Source: JANQIO01 sp043513815 (GTDB taxonomy: Bacteria > Pseudomonadota > Gammaproteobacteria > Pseudomonadales > Halieaceae). From it: a stretch of DNA of 64,000 nucleotides. A program made the translations under genes and the position numbers. Positions 1 through 8,030 of the stretch are shown piece after piece (within the stretch, counting starts at the first letter, position 1; every line of letters begins with the position of its first letter). Under the pieces are notes generated by a model. It was not told where the DNA came from and searched no databases. It saw only the letters and a list, made by a program, of their open reading frames with translations. The stretch lies in the NCBI GenBank assembly GCA_043513815.1, contig CP121313.1, positions 806,001 through 870,000 of the forward strand, read 5' to 3'.

Positions 1-1
1 C

Positions 2-400
2 GAGAAGATGGGTGTGCCTGTGCACATCAATATCGAAGAGATTCGCAAGCCGGATCTGGATGCCAAGCTGGTAGCTCAAAATGTGGGTCAGCAGCTTGAG
101 CGGCGGGTTATGTTCCGTCGCGCTATGAAGCGTGTTGTACAAAATGCAATGCGCCAGGGTGCCGAAGGTATCAAGGTACAGGTTGGCGGTCGTTTGGGTG
201 GTGCTGAAATTGCGCGCTCCGAATGGTATCGCGAAGGCCGTGTGCCTCTGCACACATTGCGTGCAGACATTGATTACGCGACTTACGAGGCCGCCACTAC
301 ATACGGCATCATCGGCGTCAAAGTATGGATCTTTAAAGGCGAAGTGATTGGTGGTGAAGAGAACACCGACACCGGCGCCAAGAAGACAGCAACTAATTAA
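2..400 (+). CDS. rpsC: 30S ribosomal protein S3, C-terminal part (5' end outside window)
   Basis: This is the last 132 codons of S3, which binds 16S rRNA in the head of the small subunit and lines the mRNA entry channel. The reading frame is open from the first bases of the window (Glu-Lys-Met), so the true start lies upstream. The hallmark block GRLGGAEIARSEWYREGRVP and the following HTLRADIDY segment are both present. It ends 11 bp before rplP, the usual order in the S10 operon. Nothing unusual is seen in the visible part. Confidence 0.97.
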   Translation, partial: EKMGVPVHINIEEIRKPDLDAKLVAQNVGQQLERRVMFRRAMKRVVQNAMRQGAEGIKVQVGGRLGGAEIARSEWYREGRVPLHTLRADIDYATYEAATTYGIIGVKVWIFKGEVIGGEENTDTGAKKTATN

Positions 401-411
401 GGGTTACGCAG

Positions 412-825
412 ATGCTTCAACCAAAGCGTACAAAATTTCGCAAGACTCAAAAGGGCCGTAACCGCGGTCTGGCCCATCGTGGCAGCAAGGTGAGCTTTGG
501 CGAGTTCGGTCTGAAGGCAGTCGGTCGCGGCCGTATCACGGCGCGTCAGATTGAGGCTGCTCGTCGCGCCATGACCCGTCACATCAAGCGTGGCGGAAAG
601 ATCTGGATTCGCGTGTTCCCGGACAAGCCGATTACCACTAAGCCGCTGGAAGTTCGCCAGGGTAAAGGTAAGGGTAACGTGGAGTACTGGGTGGCGCAGA
701 TCCAGCCGGGCAAGGTGCTGTACGAAGTACAGGGCGTTTCCGAAGAGCTGGCGCGTGAAGCATTCACGCTGGCCGCTGCGAAGATCCCCGTTGAAACGAA
801 ATTTGTAAAACGGTCGGTAATGTAA
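412..825 (+). CDS. rplP: 50S ribosomal protein L16
   Basis: L16 is 137 aa, close to the 136 aa of the E. coli protein. It organises the A-site region of 23S rRNA. The start MLQPKRTKFRKTQKGRNRG and the internal GRGRITARQIEAARRA stretch are diagnostic. The gene lies between rpsC and rpmC. Its TAA stop shares one base with the rpmC start (TAATG), which suggests translational coupling. Confidence 0.98.
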   Translation: MLQPKRTKFRKTQKGRNRGLAHRGSKVSFGEFGLKAVGRGRITARQIEAARRAMTRHIKRGGKIWIRVFPDKPITTKPLEVRQGKGKGNVEYWVAQIQPGKVLYEVQGVSEELAREAFTLAAAKIPVETKFVKRSVM

Positions 826-1016
826 TGAAAGCTACTGAATTGCGTGAAAAGTCCGTAGAGGACCTGAACAAGGACCTGCTGACCTTGCGTGAAGAGCAGT
901 TCAAGCTGCGCATGCAGAGCAGCACTGGCCAGCTTGGCCAGAGCCATTTGCTGAAGCAGAATCAGCGCGATATTGCTCGTGTGAAGACTGTGCTCACCGA
1001 AAAGGCAGGGGATTAA
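825..1016 (+). CDS. rpmC: 50S ribosomal protein L29
   Basis: This small protein of 63 aa sits near the exit of the peptide tunnel. The N-terminal MKATELREKSVEDL and the helix-rich EEQFKLRMQ segment match the L29 family. Its ATG overlaps the rplP stop by one base and it ends 3 bp before rpsQ, so it is embedded in the S10 operon mRNA. Length and sequence are normal. Confidence 0.98.
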   Translation: MKATELREKSVEDLNKDLLTLREEQFKLRMQSSTGQLGQSHLLKQNQRDIARVKTVLTEKAGD

Positions 1017-1019
1017 ACC

Positions 1020-1286
1020 ATGACGGCAGAACAGAAGACTGCGCGTACCGCTACCGGGCGTGTAGTAAGTAACAAGATGGACAAGACGGTCACGGTACTG
1101 ATCGAGCGTCGGGTGAAGCACCCGGTATACGGCAAGTACATCACTCGCTCTTCCAAGATCCACGCCCATGATGAAAACAATGAGTGTGGTATGGGAGATG
1201 TGGTAACCGTGCAGGAAACGCGTCCGATTTCCAAATCGAAGAGCTGGAAACTGCTGAGCGTTGATGAGAGTGCCGTCCAGGTCTGA
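1020..1286 (+). CDS. rpsQ: 30S ribosomal protein S17
   Basis: S17 (88 aa) is a primary 16S rRNA-binding protein with an OB fold. The conserved GRVVSNKMDKTVTVLIER and HPVYGKYITRS segments are present. The N-terminus is a few residues longer than in E. coli (84 aa). It is the last gene of the S10 operon. A 28-bp gap separates it from rplN, where the spc operon normally begins, and I see no obvious terminator there. Confidence 0.98.
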   Translation: MTAEQKTARTATGRVVSNKMDKTVTVLIERRVKHPVYGKYITRSSKIHAHDENNECGMGDVVTVQETRPISKSKSWKLLSVDESAVQV

Positions 1287-1314
1287 TACCAGCTGGATTA
1301 GCCGGAGTTAAGAG

Positions 1315-1683
1315 ATGATTCAAACACAAACCTATCTGGACGTGGCTGACAATAGCGGTGCCCGTCGCGTGATGTGCATCAAGGTGCTGGGTGGCTCCAA
1401 GCGCCGCTATGCCGGCGTGGGCGACCTGATCAAAGTGACGGTCAAGGAAGCGATTCCCCGTGGCAAGGTCAAGAAGGGCCAGGTCATGAACGCTGTAGTT
1501 GTTCGTACCCGTAAGGGTGTGCGCCGCAACGACGGTTCGCTGATCAAGTTCGACGACAACGCGGCCGTGCTTCTGAACGCACAGAATGCCCCGATTGGCA
1601 CGCGTATCTTCGGCCCGGTAACTCGTGAGCTGCGCGGTGAGCAGTTTATGAAGATTGTTTCCCTGGCGCCCGAAGTACTGTAA
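1315..1683 (+). CDS. rplN: 50S ribosomal protein L14
   Basis: L14 is 122 aa, one residue off the usual bacterial length. It binds 23S rRNA at the subunit interface. The sequence MIQTQTYLDVADNSGARRVM and the RIFGPVTRELR segment near the C-terminus identify it. It is the first gene of the spc operon, preceded by a strong Shine-Dalgarno-like GGAGTTAAGAG. A 38-bp gap follows before rplX. Confidence 0.98.
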   Translation: MIQTQTYLDVADNSGARRVMCIKVLGGSKRRYAGVGDLIKVTVKEAIPRGKVKKGQVMNAVVVRTRKGVRRNDGSLIKFDDNAAVLLNAQNAPIGTRIFGPVTRELRGEQFMKIVSLAPEVL

Positions 1684-1721
1684 GCGGGCATCGGCGACGA
1701 GATATAGGCGAAGGCAGAGAG

Positions 1722-2036
1722 ATGAAAAAGATCAAACGTGATGACGAAGTGATTGTCCTGACCGGCAAGGACAAGGGCAAGCGCGGTAAGGTTCAGCAAG
1801 TGCTGGATGACAACCGCCTGCTCGTGACCGGTGTGAACATGATCAAGAAGCACACAAAGCCAAACCCCCAGATGGGCGTGGCTGGCGGCATTGTTGAGAA
1901 GGAAGCCCCTATTCAGGTTTCCAATGTGGCGATTTTCAACCCGAGCACCAATAAGGCTGACCGTGTCGGCTTCAAGGTAGAGGGTGAGTCGAAGACGCGC
2001 GTTTACAAATCCAGTGGCGAGGCGATTGACGCTTAA
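1722..2036 (+). CDS. rplX: 50S ribosomal protein L24
   Basis: L24 (104 aa) is an early 23S rRNA-binding assembly protein. The N-terminal KOW motif is visible in DEVIVLTGKDKGKRGKV. The segment NMIKKHTKPNPQMGVAGGI is also typical. The ATG has a purine-rich site (GCAGAGAG) just upstream. It lies 15 bp before rplE in the standard spc order. Confidence 0.98.
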   Translation: MKKIKRDDEVIVLTGKDKGKRGKVQQVLDDNRLLVTGVNMIKKHTKPNPQMGVAGGIVEKEAPIQVSNVAIFNPSTNKADRVGFKVEGESKTRVYKSSGEAIDA

Positions 2037-2051
2037 GCGGAAGATATAGAT

Positions 2052-2591
2052 ATGGCAACGCTGAAAGAAGTATACAAGTCGGAAATTGCACCTCAGCTGA
2101 AAGAAGAGCTGGGTCTGCAGAACGTGATGGAAGTTCCCCGCATCACCAAGATCACCCTGAACATGGGTGTTGGTGAGGCGGTGGGCGACAAGAAAGTGCT
2201 GGAAAATGCCGTCGCAGATATGGAAAAGATTGCTGGCCAGAAGGTAGTGGTCACCAAGGCTCGCAAATCAATTGCAGGCTTCAAGGTGCGCGAAGGCTGG
2301 CCGATTGGCTGCAAGGTAACCTTGCGCCGGGAACGGATGTACGAGTTTCTTGAGCGCCTGATCAGCATCGCCATCCCGCGGGTACGTGATTTCCGCGGTG
2401 TGAGCCCCAAGTCTTTTGACGGGCGTGGCAACTTTGCGATGGGCGTGACCGAACAGATTATTTTCCCGGAAATTGATTACGACCAGGTAGACGCACTGCG
2501 CGGCCTGGATATCACGATCACCACGACCGCTCGCAATGACGACGAAGGTCGAGCGCTTCTGCGGGCTTTCAATTTCCCGCTGAAAAGCTAA
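2052..2591 (+). CDS. rplE: 50S ribosomal protein L5
   Basis: L5 is 179 aa, the same length as in E. coli. It carries 5S rRNA into the central protuberance. Conserved blocks are ITLNMGVGEA near residue 38 and RDFRGVSPKSFDGRGNFAMG near residue 113. In E. coli, S8 represses spc translation by binding at the start of this gene. I cannot verify the S8 target by eye here. Confidence 0.98.
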   Translation: MATLKEVYKSEIAPQLKEELGLQNVMEVPRITKITLNMGVGEAVGDKKVLENAVADMEKIAGQKVVVTKARKSIAGFKVREGWPIGCKVTLRRERMYEFLERLISIAIPRVRDFRGVSPKSFDGRGNFAMGVTEQIIFPEIDYDQVDALRGLDITITTTARNDDEGRALLRAFNFPLKS

Positions 2592-2610
2592 TCAGAGAAG
2601 AGGCTGATAA

Positions 2611-2916
2611 ATGGCTAAGAAATCGATGATTGCGCGTGAAGAAAAGCGTGCGCGCACGGTAGCAAAGTTCGCTGGCAAGCGTGCTGAGCTGAAGGCGATC
2701 CTCAGGGATCCCAATGCCAGCGATGACGACAAGTGGGATGCGCAGGTCAAGCTGCAGAAGCTGCCTCGTGATGCCAGCCCGGTACGTCAGCAGCGTCGCT
2801 GTCAGGTTACCGGACGCCCTCACGGGGTTTATCGGAAGTTTGGCCTGTGCCGTAACAAATTGCGCGAAGCCGCCATGCGCGGTGACGTACCTGGCCTGGT
2901 TAAGGCCAGCTGGTAA
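2611..2916 (+). CDS. rpsN: 30S ribosomal protein S14 (zinc-independent type)
   Basis: S14 is 101 aa, the long form found in E. coli. It lacks the CxxC...CxxC zinc ribbon of the short form; only isolated cysteines are present. It starts MAKKSMIAREEKR and carries the family signature CQVTGRPHGVYRKFGLCR near residue 64. It is flanked by rplE and rpsH as expected. Confidence 0.98.
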   Translation: MAKKSMIAREEKRARTVAKFAGKRAELKAILRDPNASDDDKWDAQVKLQKLPRDASPVRQQRRCQVTGRPHGVYRKFGLCRNKLREAAMRGDVPGLVKASW

Positions 2917-2941
2917 GCGTGAGAACGGAGAGAGCAAATAA

Positions 2942-3337
2942 ATGAGTATGCAAGATCCCCTGGCAGATATGCTGACCCGCATCCGCAACGCGCAGCAGGC
3001 GGGCAAGACGACTGTTGAGATTCCGGCTTCCAAGTTGAAGCTCGCGGTCTGCAACGTGCTGGTTGAAGAAGGCTATGTTGCCGGCGTCCGTGACGTTGAG
3101 CGTGAAGGTCATCAGAGGCTGGTTGTTGAGCTGAAGTACTTCGACGGTCAGCCCGTTATCGCCGAGTTGGACCGCGCCAGCCGTCCAGGCCTGCGTCGCT
3201 ACTCCGGCAAGGACAAGTTGCCGACGGTTCGTGGTGGCCTGGGTGTGGCTATTGTGTCCACCAGTCGCGGTGTTATGACAGACCGCGCTGCTCGTGCAGC
3301 CGGTGTCGGTGGCGAAGTGCTTTGCACCGTATTCTAA
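2942..3337 (+). CDS. rpsH: 30S ribosomal protein S8
   Basis: S8 (131 aa) binds the 16S central domain and, in E. coli, represses its own operon. The N-terminal MSMQDPLADMLTRIRNAQQA and the C-terminal GVMTDRAARAAGVGGEVLC segments are canonical. The 25-bp gap before it contains a GGAGAG site. The length is typical. Confidence 0.98.
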   Translation: MSMQDPLADMLTRIRNAQQAGKTTVEIPASKLKLAVCNVLVEEGYVAGVRDVEREGHQRLVVELKYFDGQPVIAELDRASRPGLRRYSGKDKLPTVRGGLGVAIVSTSRGVMTDRAARAAGVGGEVLCTVF

Positions 3338-3373
3338 AGATTGAAGTGTTGAGACGAATAAAGAGCGTTCACT

Positions 3374-3901
3374 ATGTCCAGAGTAGCTAACAATCCGGTC
3401 AACGTGCCGAGCGGCGTAGAGGTCAAGCTCGACGGTCGCGATCTGTCCGTAAAGGGCAGTAAGGGCGCGCTGACGATGACCGTCGACGAGGGTGTCGAGA
3501 TCACCCACGAAGACAACACGCTGTCCTTTGCCGCCAAAAATCAGCGCAGCATCGCCATGTCTGGCACGACGCGCGCACTGGTTAACAACATGGTGGTAGG
3601 CGTGTCCAACGGTTTCGAGCGTAGGCTGGTTCTGAACGGCGTAGGTTATCGTGCCGCCGTCCAGGGCAAGAAGCTGAACCTCACGGTTGGTCTGTCCCAC
3701 CCGGTGGAGTTTGAGCTTCCGGAGGGTATTTCAGCCGAGATGCCGAGCCAGACCGAGATCGTTCTGACGGGCATCGACAAGCAGGCCCTGGGCCAGGCGG
3801 CTGCGAAGATTCGCAGCGTACGTCCCCCGGAGCCCTACAAGGGTAAAGGTATTCGTTACGCGGATGAGTATGTCCGTCGTAAGGAAGCCAAGAAGAAGTA
3901 A
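3374..3901 (+). CDS. rplF: 50S ribosomal protein L6
   Basis: L6 is 175 aa (about 177 in E. coli) and consists of two similar domains next to the sarcin-ricin loop. It begins MSRVANNPVNVPSGVEV. The C-terminal signature RPPEPYKGKGIRYADEYVRR near residue 149 is intact. The lysine-rich tail ends EAKKK. It lies 36 bp after rpsH and 12 bp before rplR. Confidence 0.98.
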   Translation: MSRVANNPVNVPSGVEVKLDGRDLSVKGSKGALTMTVDEGVEITHEDNTLSFAAKNQRSIAMSGTTRALVNNMVVGVSNGFERRLVLNGVGYRAAVQGKKLNLTVGLSHPVEFELPEGISAEMPSQTEIVLTGIDKQALGQAAAKIRSVRPPEPYKGKGIRYADEYVRRKEAKKK

Positions 3902-3913
3902 GCAGGTAAGGTT

Positions 3914-4264
3914 ATGAGTGCAAAAAACGATTCAAGGCTGCGCCGCGCTCGTCGCTCCCGCGCCAAGATGCGCGAGCTGGACGTCAACCGGCTCAGCGTG
4001 CACCGCACGCCACGGCACATCTACGCTCAGGTGTTCGCACCGGGTGGCGGCCAGGTACTGGCCAGCGCGTCTACGCTCGACAAGGACCTGCGCAGCGGCA
4101 GCACCGGCAACATCGACGCTGCTACCCAGGTAGGCAAGCTCATCGCTGAGCGTGCCAAGGCAGCCGGCGTTGAGAAGGTCGCTTTTGACCGTGCCGGCTA
4201 TAAGTACCACGGGCGCGTAAAGGCTCTGGCCGACGCTGCCCGTGAAAACGGACTGGATTTCTAG
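3914..4264 (+). CDS. rplR: 50S ribosomal protein L18
   Basis: L18 (116 aa) binds 5S rRNA together with L5. The basic N-terminus, the RLSVHRTPRHIYAQV block and the C-terminal FDRAGYKYHGRVKALADAAR block are characteristic. It sits 12 bp after rplF and 11 bp before rpsE. No unusual features are seen. Confidence 0.98.
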   Translation: MSAKNDSRLRRARRSRAKMRELDVNRLSVHRTPRHIYAQVFAPGGGQVLASASTLDKDLRSGSTGNIDAATQVGKLIAERAKAAGVEKVAFDRAGYKYHGRVKALADAARENGLDF

Positions 4265-4275
4265 GGTTTATCGAG

Positions 4276-4788
4276 ATGGCATACAACGATCGCAAGAAAG
4301 ATGACAACTCCGAAGGCCTGCAGGAAAAGCTGGTCCAGGTGAACCGAGTGGCCAAGGTGGTCAAGGGCGGCCGTATCTTTGGCTTCACCGCGCTGAGCGT
4401 GGTGGGCGATGGTAATGGCAAGGTAGGCTTCGGCCGCGGCAAAGCCCGCGAAGTGCCTGTAGCAATTCAGAAGGCTATGGAAAATGCCCGCCGCAACATG
4501 ATCCAGGTTGAATTGGCGGACGGCACTATCCAGTACCCGATCAAGGCCAATCATGGTGCCTCAAAGGTGTACATGCAGCCTGCCTCTGAAGGTACTGGTG
4601 TAATTGCCGGCGGTGCCATGCGCGCCGTGTTGGAAATTGCCGGCGTGCACAACGTTCTCGCCAAGTGCTATGGCTCTACCAACCCGGTGAACGTGGTTCG
4701 CGCCACTTTCAAGGGCCTGCAGAACATGACCTCTCCCGAAGCGGTTGCCGCCAAGCGTGGCAAGTCGGTCGAAGAGATCTTGGGTTAA
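4276..4788 (+). CDS. rpsE: 30S ribosomal protein S5
   Basis: S5 (170 aa) helps control decoding accuracy. The double-stranded-RNA-binding-like N-terminal domain contains GGRIFGFTALSVVGDGNGKV near residue 32. The C-terminal domain contains GGAMRAVLEIAGVHNVLAK near residue 114. Both match the family. The gene is followed by rpmD after 29 bp. Confidence 0.98.
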   Translation: MAYNDRKKDDNSEGLQEKLVQVNRVAKVVKGGRIFGFTALSVVGDGNGKVGFGRGKAREVPVAIQKAMENARRNMIQVELADGTIQYPIKANHGASKVYMQPASEGTGVIAGGAMRAVLEIAGVHNVLAKCYGSTNPVNVVRATFKGLQNMTSPEAVAAKRGKSVEEILG

Positions 4789-4817
4789 ACAGAACTATTT
4801 GGGACCACGACACAGTC

Positions 4818-5003
4818 ATGGCTAAAGAATCAACGATCAAAGTAACGCAGATCCGCAGCGTGAACGGCCGGCTCAAGAGCCACAAGGCCTGTATCTCCGG
4901 TCTGGGCCTGCGCCGCATTGGTCATACCGTGGAAGTGCAGGACACGCCTGCCATTCGCGGGATGATCAGTAAAGTCAACTACATGCTTCGGGTTGAGGAA
5001 TAA
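4818..5003 (+). CDS. rpmD: 50S ribosomal protein L30
   Basis: I place the start at the ATG at 4818, giving 61 aa, the standard bacterial length. A longer open frame begins further upstream inside rpsE but has no family support. The protein reads MAKESTIKVTQIRSVNGRLK and contains the GLGLRRIGHTVEVQDTPAIR block. It ends 3 bp before rplO. Confidence 0.97.
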   Translation: MAKESTIKVTQIRSVNGRLKSHKACISGLGLRRIGHTVEVQDTPAIRGMISKVNYMLRVEE

Positions 5004-5006
5004 GAC

Positions 5007-5453
5007 ATGTCTGATTCACTACGACTGAATACCCTGAGCCCGGCACCCGGCTCGCGCAAGAACGCCAAGCGCGTTGGCCGTGGTATCGGCAGCGGTTCGG
5101 GCAAGACAGCAGGTCGCGGTCACAAGGGCCAGAAGTCCCGGTCCGGCGGCAGCGTACGTCCCGGTTTCGAGGGTGGCCAGATGCCACTGCAGAAGCGTCT
5201 GCCCAAGTACGGCTTCACCTCGCGCGTCGCGCGTGTCACTGCGCAGGTTCGCCTGGGCGAGCTGGCCAAGGTCGGCACTGAAGTGATTGATCTGGACGCC
5301 CTGAAAGCGGCCGATCTGGTGCGCCATGACGTATTGCGCGCACGGGTATTCCTGTCCGGCGAACTGGACAAGGCGGTCACTGTCAAAGGTCTGGCTGTCA
5401 CCAAGGGCGCTCGCGAAGCGATCGAGAAAGCCGGCGGCAAGATCGAAGAGTAA
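5007..5453 (+). CDS. rplO: 50S ribosomal protein L15
   Basis: L15 is 148 aa and acts late in large-subunit assembly. The glycine/arginine-rich N-terminal stretch GRGIGSGSGKTAGRGHKGQK and the RPGFEGGQMPLQKRLPK block are diagnostic. It lies between rpmD (3 bp gap) and secY (47 bp gap). Confidence 0.98.
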   Translation: MSDSLRLNTLSPAPGSRKNAKRVGRGIGSGSGKTAGRGHKGQKSRSGGSVRPGFEGGQMPLQKRLPKYGFTSRVARVTAQVRLGELAKVGTEVIDLDALKAADLVRHDVLRARVFLSGELDKAVTVKGLAVTKGAREAIEKAGGKIEE

Positions 5454-5500
5454 TTCGAGTACTTAATGGAACTGACAGGTTTAGGTAGGACTGGGATTTA

Positions 5501-6823
5501 ATGGGTAGACCATCACTGCCGGGTGCAAACACCGCGGGAATGGGCGAGCTGCTGGCTCGCCTTCGCTTTGTATTGATGGCGATAATCATTTATCGCGTCG
5601 GTACGCATATTCCTGTGCCGGGCATCAATCCGGATCAGATCGCTGCCTTGTTCAACCAGAATCAGGGCACGATCCTGGGCCTGGCCAATATGTTTACCGG
5701 CGGCGCGCTGGAGCGTATGAGTATTCTCGCGCTGGGTATCATGCCCTATATTTCAGCGTCTATTATCATGCAGCTGATGTCTGCGGTAACGCCCTCGCTG
5801 GAGCAGCTCAAGAAAGAGGGTGAGTCCGGCCGCCGCAAGATCAGCCAGTACACCCGCTATTTGACCGTAGTACTGGCGCTGGTCCAGGCAACGGGGATGG
5901 CGGTTGGTATGGCCAATCAGGGCATGGCCTACAGCGTCAACCTGCTGTTCTATATCGTTGCCATCACATCGCTGGTGACGGGTGCTGTTTTCATGATGTG
6001 GCTGGGTGAGCAGATTACCGAGAAGGGCGTCGGCAATGGCATCTCACTGCTGATCTTTGCCGGTATCGTGGCAGGCCTGCCCGCCGCGATCGGCCAGTCG
6101 CTGGAGTCAGCGCGCCAGGGCGAGCTCAATATTCTGCTATTGCTGGCCATTCTGGTACTCGCGGTCCTGGTAATTTACGCGATCGTCTACATCGAGCGAG
6201 GTCAGCGGCGCATTACGGTCAACTATGCCAAGCGACAGCAGGGACGGCGTCAACATCAGGCGCAGAGCAGTCACCTGCCTCTTAAAGTGAACATGGCGGG
6301 TGTGATTCCAGCGATTTTTGCCAGCTCCATCCTGCTGTTCCCGGCGTCTATCGCCCAGTGGTTCGGTACCGACAACGAGATGCTGCAGGAAATCGCGCTG
6401 GCCATTGGTCCCGGACAGCCGCTGAACGTGCTGCTGTTTACCGTCCTGATCGTGTTCTTCTGCTTCTTCTACACCGCGCTGATGTTCAACCCGGAAGAAG
6501 TTGCAGACAACCTGAAGCGCTCCGGTGCTTTTGTCCCGGGTATTCGCCCCGGTGCGCAGACCGCCAATTATATTGACGGCGTGCTGACGCGACTGACGGT
6601 GTTCGGCTCCGCCTATATCGCGATTATTTGCCTGATGCCCCAGTTCCTGCAGATCTGGGCAAATGTGCCCTTTTATCTGGGAGGCACTTCGTTGTTGATT
6701 GCAGTGGTTGTGGTCATGGATTTCATGGCCCAGGTGCAGAGCCACCTCATGTCACAGCAATACGACTCGGTGCTCAAGAAGGCCAACCTGAAGAATTACG
6801 GTGGTTCCGGCCGCGTCCGGTAG
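5501..6823 (+). CDS. secY: Protein translocase subunit SecY
   Basis: SecY (440 aa) forms the protein-conducting channel in the inner membrane. It has about ten hydrophobic segments, and the family blocks IPVPGINPDQIAALF near residue 37 and GALERMSILALGIMPYISAS near residue 69 are seen. Cytoplasmic basic loops include QHQAQSSHLPLKVN near residue 254. It lies at the distal end of the spc operon, before rpmJ. Length is normal (443 aa in E. coli). Confidence 0.98.
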   Translation: MGRPSLPGANTAGMGELLARLRFVLMAIIIYRVGTHIPVPGINPDQIAALFNQNQGTILGLANMFTGGALERMSILALGIMPYISASIIMQLMSAVTPSLEQLKKEGESGRRKISQYTRYLTVVLALVQATGMAVGMANQGMAYSVNLLFYIVAITSLVTGAVFMMWLGEQITEKGVGNGISLLIFAGIVAGLPAAIGQSLESARQGELNILLLLAILVLAVLVIYAIVYIERGQRRITVNYAKRQQGRRQHQAQSSHLPLKVNMAGVIPAIFASSILLFPASIAQWFGTDNEMLQEIALAIGPGQPLNVLLFTVLIVFFCFFYTALMFNPEEVADNLKRSGAFVPGIRPGAQTANYIDGVLTRLTVFGSAYIAIICLMPQFLQIWANVPFYLGGTSLLIAVVVVMDFMAQVQSHLMSQQYDSVLKKANLKNYGGSGRVR

Positions 6824-6850
6824 CCATCTGGTTAGTGTGGAGAAGAAGTC

Positions 6851-6967
6851 ATGAAAGTACGTGCTTCCGTGAAGAAGGTTTGCCGCAACTGCAAGATCGT
6901 GCGCCGCAAGGGTGTGGTTCGCGTTATTTGCAGTGCGGAGCCCCGGCACAAGCAGCGCCAGGGTTGA
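6851..6967 (+). CDS. rpmJ: 50S ribosomal protein L36
   Basis: This 38-residue gene begins MKVRASVKKVCRNCKIVRRK and ends RHKQRQG. The zinc ligands Cys11, Cys14, Cys27 and His33 are all present, so this is the zinc-binding form. It lies 27 bp after secY, as in other gammaproteobacteria, and is the last gene before the alpha operon promoter. AGAAGAAG upstream serves as a ribosome binding site. Confidence 0.97.
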   Translation: MKVRASVKKVCRNCKIVRRKGVVRVICSAEPRHKQRQG

Positions 6968-6986
6968 TCTCAACTCGCGTAACGTG

Positions 6987-7015
6987 TTGATTTTTAGGAT
7001 TTATGTCGCTAGAAT
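6987..7015 (+). promoter_or_regulatory. Predicted sigma-70 promoter of the alpha (rpsM) operon
   Basis: A TTGATT -35 element (6987-6992) is followed after a 17-bp spacer by a TAGAAT -10 element (7010-7015). Both are close to consensus and the spacing is ideal. It lies in the 146-bp gap between rpmJ and rpsM and would give a leader of about 90 nt. In E. coli the corresponding leader carries the S4-binding pseudoknot that represses the alpha operon. Confidence 0.75.
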
Positions 7016-7113
7016 GCTGCGCCTTTCGCGACGGTGACCCCCGCTGTCAGGATTTCCTGGCCGGAACACCGTCGTTGCGCAGCGCATGTGGCTGAAGATA
7101 TTTGGAGATTTGA

Positions 7114-7470
7114 ATGGCCCGTATAGCCGGTGTCAATATTCCCGACAACAAGCACGCAGTGATTTCGCTGACCTACATCTATGGTGTAGGACGTACCCAG
7201 GCGAGAAAGCTGTGCGCCACCACGGGTGTTGACGAGCATATCAAGATCAGTGACCTGTCTGAAGAGCAGATGGATTCGCTGCGTAATGAAGTGGGCAAGC
7301 TGTCCGTTGAAGGCGACCTGCGTCGTGAAGTCAGCATGAACATCAAGCGATTGATGGACCTGGGCTGCAATCGGGGCCTGCGTCACCGCAAGGGCCTGCC
7401 GCTGCGCGGCCAGCGGACCAAGACCAATGCGCGCACCCGTAAGGGGCCGCGTAAGCCGATTCGTCGTTGA
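7114..7470 (+). CDS. rpsM: 30S ribosomal protein S13
   Basis: S13 (118 aa, the E. coli length) contacts tRNA and the large subunit from the 30S head. It begins MARIAGVNIPDNKHAVISLT. The C-terminal GLRHRKGLPLRGQRTKTNAR block is intact, with a basic tail ending RKPIRR. It is the first gene of the alpha operon. An unusually long 152-bp spacer follows it before rpsK. Confidence 0.98.
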   Translation: MARIAGVNIPDNKHAVISLTYIYGVGRTQARKLCATTGVDEHIKISDLSEEQMDSLRNEVGKLSVEGDLRREVSMNIKRLMDLGCNRGLRHRKGLPLRGQRTKTNARTRKGPRKPIRR

Positions 7471-7622
7471 TTCGCTTTTTATAAAACCGCTTGGGGCCTC
7501 GGCTCCGAACGAACATGGGAGGCGCTAAGTCCACTTAGCAATACTCAGAGAAGCAAAAGACAGAATCCGATTTAGTGTAGCTGCACCGAAGTGCAGTGTT
7601 GATATTAGAGCAGGAACACAAT
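7471..7622 (+). other. Expanded rpsM-rpsK spacer with a hairpin
   Basis: This spacer is 152 bp, while other gaps in the r-protein array are mostly 3-67 bp. It contains a CTGCAC-CGAA-GTGCAG hairpin at 7581-7596, close to the rpsK start. A weak TTTTTATAAAA element lies at about 7475-7486. No coding frame with recognisable content is seen. It could be an mRNA processing or regulatory element, which is my inference. Confidence 0.5.
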
Positions 7623-8015
7623 ATGGCTAAGCCAGGTGCTAAAAGCACTCGTAAGAAAGTCCGGAAGACCGTGGTAGATGGGATCGCCCATGTCCACGCG
7701 TCCTTTAACAACACCATCATCACGATTACTGATCGCCAGGGGAATACCCTGAGCTGGGCCACCGCTGGCGGCTCCGGTTTCCGCGGTTCGCGTAAGAGCA
7801 CCCCGTTTGCCGCCCAGGTGGCAGCTGAGCGTGCCGGCGAAGCGGCCAAGGAATATGGCCTGCAGAACCTGGACGTCCAGGTGAAAGGCCCCGGTCCGGG
7901 TCGTGAGTCTGCCGTGCGCGCCCTGAACGCCTGCGGCTTCAAGATCAGCAACATCACCGACGTGACGCCGATTCCGCATAACGGCTGTCGTCCCCCGAAA
8001 AAGCGTCGCGTATAA
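7623..8015 (+). CDS. rpsK: 30S ribosomal protein S11
   Basis: I use the ATG at 7623, giving 130 aa starting MAKPGAKSTRKKVRKTV. An in-frame ATG at 7596 would add nine residues with no family support and overlaps a hairpin. The blocks HVHASFNNTIITITDRQGN and the C-terminal DVTPIPHNGCRPPKKRRV are canonical. S11 forms part of the mRNA exit channel on the 30S platform. It is 15 bp upstream of rpsD. Confidence 0.97.
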   Translation: MAKPGAKSTRKKVRKTVVDGIAHVHASFNNTIITITDRQGNTLSWATAGGSGFRGSRKSTPFAAQVAAERAGEAAKEYGLQNLDVQVKGPGPGRESAVRALNACGFKISNITDVTPIPHNGCRPPKKRRV

Positions 8016-8030
8016 GGCAGGACAAGAGAC

